Origin: Cryptomeria japonica | Taxonomy: Eukaryota; Streptophyta; Pinopsida; Cupressales; Cupressaceae | NCBI RefSeq assembly: GCF_030272615.1 | Contig: NC_081412.1 | Span: 97,277,796 to 97,341,795 of the forward strand | Length of the DNA stretch: 64,000 nucleotides | Direction: 5' to 3' | In this document: positions 13,301-25,300 of the stretch, piece by piece | Layout of the letters: each line of letters starts with the position of its first letter | Position numbering within the stretch: the stretch's first letter is position 1 | Translations under genes and position numbers: made by a program | The notes under the pieces: generated by a model | The model's database searches: none | Seen by the model: the letters and a program-made list of their open reading frames with translations, nothing else | What the model was told of the DNA's origin: nothing

Positions 13301-16300
13301 TTACAGATATGTTTCTATTGCATTTTTCTGTGAGAGATTCGCTAGTTATAAATTGTTTACTTATTTTAGATTATAGATGCTAATTGACTATTGTTTTAGT
13401 TTTTTTATTATAATGTGGAATAATATAATTATTTCTGGCAGGACAACTACTTTGAAGAAGCTTTGAAAGTTCGCAATCTCTTAGAAGAATTTACTGTTGA
13501 TCATGGCCTTAGGCCTGCTACTATTCTTGGTGTTCGGGAGCATGTCTTCACTGGAAGGTATGATTTGAGACTTCTTGATCATTTTAAAATTTTATCTATT
13601 GTTGAAGCTTATGCAGTTGATATTTTATGCAGTGTATCATCTTTAGCTTCATTTATGTCTAATCAAGAATCAAGCTTTGTGACTCTGGGTCAGCGTGTTT
13701 TGGCAAATCCTCTGAAGTAAGTCTAGATATTGAACATTACAGATGTAGTTATAGAGGCTTTTTCTATATTTGTTTTCGCACCAAGCATTAGTTCTATGAA
13801 CTTGATTTATAGACCACCACATTTTTTGCAGGGTTCGCATGCATTATGGACATCCAGATGTCTTTGACAGGGTTTTCCATATCACAAGAGGAGGCATAAG
13901 CAAGGCATCTCGTATAATTAATATAAGTGAAGATATCTATGCAGGTATTTTTACTATTCTTTGAGATTTTGTCTACTGTCCAAGGACGCTCCTTTTGCAA
14001 TTGTAAGCTCCAATGCATGGATCTTGTGTTGATTTTTATTGAGTTTGTATTCTTTTTAAAAAAAATGAATTGTGGCCATAATACATGTGGAAAAGTTGCA
14101 TTGAACATTGTATAGTTTATTCTCCATCGTTTCCCTGAATTCATTTGCTGACAGGAACTAGAGTATGAGATTATAGATCTGTTATTCTAAAAATTTACAA
14201 TGTAGGATTCATTAGAATATAAAACAAACTACTTTTCTACTTGTAATCGCAAATGAAACCACTGCAGTGAATTAGATGTTGAAAACAGAGAATTAGAGAC
14301 TGAAATTGGAAAATAGTCACCATGAAACAATCGGCAATTTATCTTTACAAACCCCAAAAGAATAAAAACCATTTTGGTAGTGGAAATAGTACACTAAACT
14401 TATTGTTATTAGTATGAAAGGACAAGTACATGAGTGACAACTAAGATTCCTCCTTTCCTCACTTTGAAACTCATAAAATGATTGCAATCAGCTCAATTCT
14501 GCTACTTTAATTAGTTAAATACTCACACAAGCCTCCAATGATCAAATCCATAATAACCGAGCTGCTGTCACAAAAGTTTGCACCCTTTTTGAACACCAAT
14601 GCTCAATGACCTTGTGAAACATGGAAACAACCTCCAAGTGTGGGACCTTCTGCATGTGAGGTTGAGTCTCCGGAGAATGCCGACGTCCATATCAATCAGG
14701 GTGTAGTGTTGGACCAACCCAACACTTATAAAACCTATTCTAATGATCAGAGGGGAAAAGGGGGAGAAGGAATGCTGAAAGGGAAAAGAGGTGATGCACC
14801 TAGATTGAAATATGTTTCTTCCCCTGTCTGTGAATGCACAAGACGTCAATAAACTGCCCAAAAGTATACACAAATCTCAGTCCAACAACTATCTCCAAAG
14901 AAAAATAGAGAGGTTAGAACCTAGCTAGACGTTGAGAGGGATTGATAGATATCCACAGACAACACATATAGGCAATTTAATACAGACCGAAATCAGAAGA
15001 CAAAATGAAAAAAAATTGCAGAATAAGAGGTGCACAACACAAAGTGTATTCGACAACAGAGATAACAGAGATAAGGTAAGAACAAATGATCTATTAGCTT
15101 AAAGGCAAGGCGATTTACAGTTGCAGAAAACATAAAACTTCTGCAAGAGAAAAGGGAGAACCCCTTGAAAGAGCTACACAAATTTCCTTTATAGATCAGG
15201 CATAACTTAGATGAAAACAACTGGCTCATAAACCCTAACCAACTAGGGTTAGGTTAGAAAAAAGAGAGGATCAGATTAGACAGATTGATTTGATGGTTGC
15301 GTGTCTGATAATATCTCCCAGAACTGGGAAAGAGAAACAATCCCTAAAAAAGGGGAGAATCCCTGCATTAAATGGTGTTCGAATGTTTTTTTCAGACCCA
15401 TAAGTCTTCAATCTGCAAGAAATGAGCATGGGGCGGCCAAGGGAAACGTGTGCAGAAGCATGGCGGAGTAATGGTGATCGTCCCTTGGCCCATTGAAAGT
15501 GGTTGGAGTAGATTAGATTTGATTTGGTTAGCTGATGCGGTCAAAAACTGATTTTCGACCCATTAAGTTGACAACCACCCTCGGGCACTTGTTTGAATTT
15601 CAACGATCACCTCCAGTTTAAATTTGGGCCACTAGATCCTCCCTATCCTGCGCGGATGGAAGACCAAGTTTGCGCCACGAAGGTCGGGCCCATCAACTAA
15701 ACAACCATATCGGGGTATCACAGCCAAAAAGAGAACATATTCTTTCACCGCTGCTATACTGCAATGAAACAGCTACACCACTAGCGGACTATTGCCATAT
15801 CGCAAGGGGCAAGCGGCGGTTAGGGATAACTGCTGCAACCCTGCGATATCCATATTCGCATATCCATACTTGCCTTGTGGTGAGGAAAAGGATCTCCTCG
15901 CTTCCCCTCTATCCCGAATTTCATTCACGGCCCTTTGAAATCTCACGGGGTCGTGGGGAAGCAAGCTCCATGAAAACGAGTTGGTCCCGCCAGCCAAACA
16001 ACCATCGGAGCCTCGCAGCCAAGGGTGGGGCCCAGTTCGTGATCGCTGTGAAACAACAATAACACTCTCTTCCTTCATATCGCTGGCCACATCGTTTATC
16101 ACGCAGTCACACGAAAGTGGAACAATTGCATTGTTCCTGTTTGCGGGGAAAGAACGATAGGCAAAATCCAGTGATAACAACTTCTTTTCCTCTTGGCAGC
16201 ATCGCTTATCACGCAGTAGTGCAGAAATAGAACAATCGCAGCAAAGAACAAAAGTGGAAAGTTCTTGCCTGCGTGATAAGCGATAAAAAAAACTCCCGTC

Positions 16301-19300
16301 GGCCGGTAGTGGGTGAAAGGGGCCGGTCCCGCCATGAAGAAGGGACCCTCCAGCCGATAATCTTAAGTGAAATGACCATCCGTGCCGGTTAACCGAGGAA
16401 AAGAACAAGGCCGAAAAAGGTTAAAGCAAAAGCCTTAAGGGTTTAAGGTTTTAGGCCTGGGGATTTTAACCTTTTGATGATTTCTCAGATCAGTTATCTG
16501 CATGGCTAAAACTGACACAAAAATGGTCAACACGAGCCTTTCTATAGCTTCTGGAACATTCCCTTGTGCATTGGATGACCTAAAAATGAATTGGAAGTGG
16601 AAGAATCATTTGTCCATTTCAAATTTTGAATTCTGCTATTTTTAATGAGACCATTAGTTATTTTCAGGCAGTGATTCTTTTCTCATGGCGGTTTGTTTTG
16701 TAATCGATACAGCAGCAGATTCATTATGTGGACAAAACCATGAGTTTTCTGCTGCTGATCACTGATTGTGTACTTCATACTAATCATTTTAATTCTTTCC
16801 CAAATATTTAGGGAGCAATTATCATAAACTTTCATTATTGATTGTGTGCTTGTAGAGGTGCTGGAACATTCAGGTTTACAGGGGGCAATCTTGTGTCACC
16901 AAAAATATATGTGGCTTATATTTTCAGTTTTCTACTTTTTTTTTTTGTGTGTGTGTGTGTTTTATCTTGCTGGTTATGTAATGACGTGTATTTTGTACAC
17001 AATCAAACACAGAATAAAATACCTAAGGGTACCTTATCCTCTCTTGAGTAAAGCCTCTGATTGCTGAAGATATCGCGAAAAAGGATCAATCAGGATGACT
17101 CCAAGGTTCTTCGTTGTAGGATCTCTACGTGTGGATAAGCTCTCTGTGGTATGATGTGATTTGCTGGAATCACAAGGGGATTTACATTTGATGATTGAAC
17201 GTCTGATCTGCTTTGAATATTGCTGGAACACAGGCTCTTACTAGCTTTGATTTGAAAAAAGGAAAAAAGATGAGGGCGAGGAAAAGATCTAACCCTAACA
17301 CTAAGAATGTAAGAGCAATGAATGATCTTTGATGAAATTCTAACTAAGTCTTGTTTTGACATCCCAGGACCATCTCCACAAGGTTAGTGCGATCTTCGAA
17401 GGAAAGCTTTATGATGTTCAAATCATCACTGCAAGCATAGACACCATCAGGTTGATGCATATCGATGAAGAAGTGACAATTGAAGTTAAGCTTAAGCTGA
17501 ATGATTCCAGTTGACTACGCAAGGCAAGTCTGCAATCAACAAACTGCTAGTAGTATGGATATACGAATTTCACCATCAATCAAGCACATTTCTTCCACTC
17601 ATCTAATAACATGAAATCAAATATGAGAAGTATAAAGAGCATGCAAATTGTTGAATCGACCCATAAATTTCACCATTTCTTCAATGAAGTTACAAGTCTT
17701 TTACAACAACATCTTGGCAACAATCTTTGCCTTCTCTCTCTACTCTACTTTAATTGCTATTCTATCAACTAGCTAATCACCTTCTAACTACTCTCTATCT
17801 ATCTTCTAACTGCTTACAACTATATCTCTTATCTATCTCTTTACAAAATGAAGAGTCGGGGTTTATATAGTGCCCATAATACAGTTCGATGGCTGAGATC
17901 AATTCGAGATCAATGGCGAAGATTTTACAACGAAAACCCTAATTAGGGTTTGTTACAGCCATTACATAACATTTAATGCTTGACCAATGAAATAATTGTA
18001 TTGCTTGGACACATGTCCTCTCTGGAAAAATCGACCAATGGATAGCCGGGGTAGGTACATTGGAGTTTGTGCCACCTTCCATGAGTTAGGTACATTGAAT
18101 CTGGAAATGCTGAGGTGGACCACACTGATTGGAGAAGTGATGACTAGGATGCCACCTCGTCTGACACTTGTAACTTAGTAAATATTCAACTTGATGTTGT
18201 TGAGAAGCTAGCTTTAATTAATTCATCTGGAACTATCTGCTTCTTCAACGAACCCTTGTTCTAACTTCTTGTGTCCTTGATGTGCAGGATGATTGATGTA
18301 CCTCGCCTTGGAATACTGGATTGGAGAAGTCACCCTTGATGACGTTAGTGCAAAGAAGGCCGTCCTTGTCGATGCTAGGCTGGAGGAGGTCGCCCTTGTC
18401 CTTGCTTGATCGTCCTTGATGAGAACCTGCCGACTTGTAGATCCTCCGGGCTTTGGAGTCGCCATCTTGATACCTACACAACATTTCAAAATCAGTAATA
18501 TATCTTGAAATCTAAAAATTAAACTTTAAAAGGAAGATTCAAGATTTTAATTAGGAAACTTCATGATAAATCTTGAGTTATCATTTCCTAATTAACTACG
18601 CAATTCTCAAAACTTGAAGTTCAAAATTCAAAATTTCAACATTGGGACTAGGATGATCTCGCCATACCTCCACTTGAGAATTAATTCTAAAAAAAGATGC
18701 AAAAATAAGGTGAATTTGCTAGGCAAAATGTAGATCAAGACTCCCTTTAGTAAAATGCGCCTCCTTTAGTCTTCACAAGCATCAACTCCAGCACCTTAAG
18801 TCTTCAACACTTGAGGAAAATTTGCTCCAAATAGGCCAGCTTTCGCACTTCCTCTTTGCCCTCCAAATCGCACTTGAAATAATGAGTGAATGATTTGAAT
18901 AATGAACAAACACACCCCAAATATATAGAGCGCTCACCATTTCATTTCCCATAGGCCGACTTGACAAAATAAGCCAAAAAATAAAATATAAAAAACACTA
19001 AGAAGAAGGCCGACTTGATAAATAAAGACAAAATAATGCCTTGTGCGCTCAACTTTTAATTTTTTATTTCACAAAAATAAATTTTAAATGCCTTTATAAT
19101 AGAAATTCGATTTTTTGAGGCCCAAAATCAATTTATTAAATGCCAATTTAATTAATTTTTTCAAATATTTCGAAGTTGATGATTTTGGCATTTCATGCGA
19201 TTTGGAGGATATTAACGTCCAAGTAGAAAATAGTAAATGCCAATAACTTCGCTCTGGTTCCTTGGAGAGGGACAGGAGCGCCTTTTCACTTTTGTCCTCA

Positions 19301-22300
19301 ATCCTTCATTTTTTAATTGCCAATTCACGTTGTGGGGCTAGCAATGATCCCTTTCGTCCCTTCAGTGCATGTTCAACTCGTTTTTTGCAAGGCAAAATTG
19401 ATGTTCTAGAGATTTTCGCCCTGGTCCTTCAGTGAGGGACAGGAGTGCCTTTTGCATTTGGCCTAGGATCATCAAGTTTTTGGAGTCAAACCTTTGTTCA
19501 TCATGATTTAGAAGACCTTTCCAATCTTGCTCAACTTTGCCTTAGCATAATCTCGGAGGGAAATTGTTGATTTTATAAAAATCACCTTGGTCCTTTAGTG
19601 AGGGACAGGAGCGCCTTTTGCATCCATTGCGCAAATTCTTGATCATATCAACCTCAAGGCATTTTAAACATCATTTCAAATTCGGGCCTTGGCTTAGATT
19701 TGTCCAAACTTGGCGAGGAGGACTGGATATTAGGTTTTTCGCCCTGGTCCCTTGGAGAGGGAGAGGAGCGATTTTGCAAATCCAAGCTTATCCGTCCTTT
19801 GTTAGCCTTCCAAATTATATTCAATGGATAAATCATGTTTTCCTTGGTCTCTTCAAATCATAAAAATGTCTTGATCCTGCAAGAACAGTGCAAATTTGAA
19901 ATTCAAGCTCCGGTCCTTCAGTGAGGGACAGGAGCGAATTTTGTCTTCTAGGCCAAAATGCTTCACTTTTCACCATGAAATGTCTTGGCTAAGGAAGATA
20001 TCATCTTGTTACAAGCTATGAATAAAAGTTAATGTCCAAAAAAGGTCTAAAATTGTGCATATATAGAAAAGCGCTCTGGTCCTTCAGGGAGGGACAAGGG
20101 CGAATTTATCTTTTTTAGACAAAAGCTTCATCATTTCATTGTTTTTAATCAAATCTGGATGCTCTATCACGTTCATTTCGTCCTCCACCATGCCTTTGAT
20201 GTTCCAATTTGACCAAACAAGGTCAGGAATGACTCAAATAAGCCCTTTCGCCCTGGACCCTTGGTGAGGGATAGGAGCGCTTTGCCTTGGTCCCTTGGAG
20301 AGGGACAGGAGCGAAATTCGCTCTGGATCCTCAGTGAAGGACAAGAGCGAATTTTGACTTTTTGAACTCTCTATCAGGATAATTTTTATGGAATATAACA
20401 TTAAAATATAAGTGACATTTCCTTCTATCTTTCTTCTTTCTTATACTTTAAGTTATATTCCATATATACTTTCAGGATGTTTGAGAGTGGTTTCAGACCT
20501 CCAGGAGTTATATTGCAAAATCTAGTTTTTTTCCAGACTTAGTCAAATTTCAGGATCAGGACATTCCAAACTTAGCCAAATTTCAGGATCAGGACTTTCA
20601 GACTTAGCCAAATTTTCAGGATCAGGACTTCACTCCAGCAGGACCTGCTATCCTATTGATCTCCCTGACAGCACTCAAAATGCAAAAGCCAACTGACAAA
20701 ACCCTAAAAGACCTAAAAAAAACAAACCCTAAAAAGAAAAAAAAACAGGGGTCCCCATTTGCAATGGGGCGATGTGTGAAAACGTCACAACATTATGCTA
20801 AGTTGCTTTACTTGAGAGTGCTACACAAAGATTTCTGGCTCTTATGTGTTCAAAGACCATATATAGCAGTGTTTATATCATTAACATGTTGCTTCAAGCC
20901 CAAACCAAGCTTCTATAAGTCAATCTTTTGTTAATGGTGGCTGGTACAGAAAGATGGAAGGAGCAATGTGTGTAAAATTGCAAGGTTGCATATGATGTTA
21001 TGGGAGCTGTTCTTATGTTTTGGTTGAATGCGTGTATGTATTGTCAAAAAATTATCTTGAAAATACACTACAACAGGAAATTAGAGGGCTGCCAATATTA
21101 TTAATGATTAATTAGAATTTGCCCGGGTGGACAATATGTTTATGTTGCAAATGCAAACGAAATATAAAAAGAGATATGTTGAGGAACTTGGTGGAAGATT
21201 CTTTACAGGAAGAGGGCAATCTAGTGTGGTAGAGGATAATACTAGAGAAAAGTAGAATCCATTGCAACACAATTTTATTTATAGTTAGAACACAAAGGGA
21301 AGAGGAGACTCATCAAAGGAAGAGGTTACTATGTAAGATGATTTGTCAGCACTTGTGATAAGTATGGAGTGGCTGGTCATAGGGCATTTGAATGTTCATT
21401 GGTATAACAAAATAGTGGGGTAGTAAATGACACAAGGAAGTGTGTTGTAGATGAAGAAAGTATAGTTTGATCTAAGCATATAGATGAACTAGAGCAAGGA
21501 GGGTTCTTGATGATTAAAAGAGCAGCTGAAACTTGATAAGGAAGTGCATGAGTTGATACAAAGAAGAAATTTATTTCGGAGAAATGTGTCTAAAATCTAG
21601 AGGAAATTGTTGCACGGCCTTTGTGCACAATGGAGTATCAATAACTTGGTTTCCAAGGAGATGGTGGAAAAAGCTTAAGTTAAAGAAGGATAAACATCTA
21701 AACATGTGCAATTTTTTGTGGCTATAGATGGGGCATGAACTCTTTGTAAGTGAGTGGTGTATGCTTAATTTTTAGATTGGTGCATGTATGAAGCTATATA
21801 TCATATCATGTCCATAGAGACTTGTCGTGTCCTATTAAGGAGACTTACAATTTGATAAGAAGCTTGTGTAGGATGATAGACTGAACACTTATACTATTGT
21901 GAAGGATTTATAAGAATCTACATTAAATCCATTTAACAATAAAGTGAATGAATTGTAGAGCAATCCATTGCAACACAACTGTAGAAAAAAGCTAGACCAT
22001 CAATTGTTGGTTGGACCAAATAACCAACTAATTGTCACAATCATAGTTGAAAAACTTGGATTCGGCAAGCCCAAATTTTTTAAAAACTCGGGACTCGCAA
22101 AAACTTGGGGAAAAACTCAGCAACTTTATTGAACATTTAAAAATACTTTAAAAAAAAAAAAAAATATTATTCAAAAACACACATCTAATCAAATTTGTAG
22201 AACATATACTGATTTCCAGATATAAAAATCAAAGTTTGAGTTAAATACATAGCATAAACCAAAAAGCAAGACGTTTTGTGTGATTTGTGCCCTAGTTGCG

Positions 22301-25300
22301 CGCAGTTTTTTCTGCCATGCTCACGTCAAAAACTTGCAATTTTGCTCTTGCAATCATGTGATTTGTGCCCTAGTTGCGTGCGGTTTTTTCTTTTGTGGTT
22401 GCGTCGTCTTGTTTACCTTTTGTTGCGGGTTGGCAATGAAAAAAAAAGACGCATTTAGATTTCTTTTAATTGAAAACTTAATATTGTTTTTTGCGCCGAT
22501 TTCTTCCCCATTTTTTGCAATTTTCCATGATTTATTCGTGTTAAACTCGCCGTGATTTTTGCACTAACTTGGGGTCGAGTATATGCGCAAGTGACTCACG
22601 CTCGTCTAGGGCTCGCGAGTTTATCTCTAACGCACAAAGTTTTGTAACTTTGGGACTCAAACTTGGGGCCGAGTATATGCGCAAGTGACTCACGCTCGTC
22701 TAGGGCTCGCGAGTTTATCTCTAACGCACAAAGTTTTGTAACTTTGGGACTCACAATAACGATTTGATTGTGCAAGAAATCAAGATAAGAAATAGACACA
22801 AAATTAAACCATGATAAAGTAGACATAAAATATGAAGTAGATACAAGGAGCTAAAGTATAACCTTAAAATATAGATCAGTTACTTGTCATAATAGTAAAA
22901 TACTATGTCCTTGGATGGAAGCCCAACCAAAATAAAATAGATTTAATGATTTTTATCTTGTTAATTTAAATTGAAAGATGCTTCTGATGTGCACTTCAAT
23001 TTTTTTTTTCATGTTCGATGTAGATAAGAAGGTACAAACTAAACCAACTGTGACAATGTTTTGACGATATTGACATAAATCTTGGCATATGAATATAGAT
23101 AAAATTAAACCATAACAATGTAGACAGAAAACCTGAAGTATGAACAGTGAGCTAAAATATAAGCTCAAAATATAGACCATTCACCTATCATAACAGTATA
23201 ATACCATCTCATTGGATGGAAATCCCAGGAAAATAAAATTAGATTTAATGTTTTTTATTTTGTGCATTTAAATTGAAAGGTCCTTATGATGTGCACATTG
23301 AAAATTTTATTTAAAAATTTATTCATCTATTTGCATGTAGTAGTTGAATTTTGTTTAAATACTATTTATATGGTGTGAAATTATAGACTGTAAAATTACC
23401 TCCTTTTGACTCAAATGCATTGCCTCTCAACTCCCTACAAGTTTCTGACTAGTTCCGCCTTCTATGCACATCCCGACAAGCTCCCATTTGTAGTCATGCC
23501 CTAAAATATTATGCAATTGCATTAATATAAAATATTTCACCATTTTGTAGGCTTTGAGGGTTTTATAAGTGGCAGGTGATTGATTAAGGCTGCAGACACA
23601 ATTTAAATGCGAAACAATTGTTGAAAATTGTAACAGAATTTAAATGCGGAACAATTGCTGAAAATTTAGGCACATGCAACACAACCATTGACTACGATTT
23701 TCAGCAATTGTTCCGCATTTAAATTCTGTTACAATTTTCAACAATTGTTTCGCATTTAAATTGTTTCTGAAGCCTTAATCAATCTCTTGCCACTTGTAAA
23801 ACCCTCGAAACCTACAAAATGGTGAAATATTTTATAATAATTCAATTGCATAATAATTTTAGGGCATGACTACAAATGGGAGCTTGTCGGGATGTGCATA
23901 GAAGGTGGAGCTAGTCTTGAACAAAATCTTTTAGATGCTGAAGATTTAGCTTAAGGATCACCCAAAAAGACTCCAAGGTTCATGTATTTAGGATCACTAC
24001 GTGTGGATAAGCTTAGTTGGTCGTTGTGATTGCTGTTTCATCAAGGGGCATTTATGGTTCGAAAAGATCTCATGAAGTGATTGGCAGATGGCATACAATG
24101 GATTTCTTCCTAAAACTACTAAATGATTACTCAAAAAATGGCAAAAGGATGAGGGTTTAGAGAGATTCTAAGCTATTCTAAAATGAATGGATGAAGAAAT
24201 TGACACAAGTGAAACTCAACTAGTTACAATTTTGCCATACACAAACAAGTCCACTAGAACTAGTGCAATCTTCTAAGGATAAAAGATTGACTTGAGATGA
24301 CAAAGAACCATGCAATAAGCTTCAGGGATTGAGCAAAAACACCATAACTTCAATGTTTCATTGATCCAAAAGCCAAACAACAACAATTCTTTGAGTCTGT
24401 CTCTTGCCAATATTCTAGCACTATTACTCTCTCTTCTACTCTATTGCTATTGCTATCACTGCTTTTCTCTTATTATTATTAACTTTGCAAATGAAATGAG
24501 TGGAGCTTATATAGAACACCCAAATAAAATGAAGGGCCAAGATCGAAGGGAGATCAAGGGCCAAGATTTTGCCACCTAAACCCTAACTAGTGTTTAATAC
24601 AAATGGAATCACTATCAAGATAATTATCACCATGAATGAACCAATAAGAAGACAATATGTGCTGACACGGAAATCGAGGAAGTATCTTCCAATAGGAACG
24701 TGAAATGCCACATGGGATCATAACAAACTATCTTCTAGAATCTTGTTGCCTTTCTCACGTTCCTTTTGAGCATATTCGATGAATCTAGTCACCATCTCCT
24801 CTATCTCAGTCATCAGGATCTCAGGTAGAGATTTCAGCTGCTCTTCCATGTGCATGAATTCATCGAAGGCTTTGACGATGGCATCTTCCCATTCAAGTTC
24901 GAGCTCTTGAGTTTTACTTACCAAGACTACGAATTCTAATATATCATTCATTTGCTCCTTGGTTATCATACCATCTGTACCGTAGAAGATAATCTTTATT
25001 CTTTCTTGCAACTGCTTGGACTCTATAATAGTCCTTGGATCAATCTTCTTTCTCAAGACAATCTGTGCTACACCCACTATCTTATCATGGATCCGGTGCA
25101 TATCATCCTGAACTTGACCACATCCGTTTCCAATCTCCTCGAAGATAATCTTTTTCGTGCGAAGTAGGCTACTCCATTGTAGAAGATTAGGGGTAGTTCC
25201 TTCTTTTCTTACCTTCTCCCTTGATAGGATGATAACATCTCTAGCATGAGTAAATGCATCGGAGGCCTCTATGAGTACATGAGTTCTCCCAAGGACACTT

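Larger units (their letters stand above)
16979..20792 (-). mobile_element. Giant solo LTR, copy 1 (3,814 bp), target duplication TTATG
   Basis: TTATG at 16974-16978 is repeated at 20793-20797. Read on the minus strand the LTR starts TGTTGTGACG at 20792 and ends near 16979 in a mutated terminus (TAATGACG on the plus strand, against TGTTGACG in copy 2). The order on the minus strand is: an A/T-rich hairpin (about 20388-20464), an array of about 167-bp units (20350-19249), a TATA box at about 18919-18927, an 80-codon ORF (18465-18223), a second TATA box at 17872-17879, then about 870 bp that would be R-U5. No internal Gag or Pol sequence and no inner terminal repeats are present, so it is a solo LTR. 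It lies within the 16.5-kb intron. Confidence 0.88.

Noticed and set aside
15773-16408. 211-codon open frame on the minus strand
   Set aside because: It lies in the GC-rich block, has no recognisable motif and includes translations of repeated and inverted motifs. Composition alone can keep such a frame open.
19249-20350. Regularly spaced repeats as a CRISPR array
   Set aside because: The genome is eukaryotic, the spacing is 167 bp, the sequence between motifs is homologous and not unique, and the array lies inside an LTR.
23447-23916. Hairpin as part of the giant-LTR relative
   Set aside because: The homology with the LTR copies begins only at about 23914, and neither solo LTR contains the hairpin, so it is kept as a separate feature.
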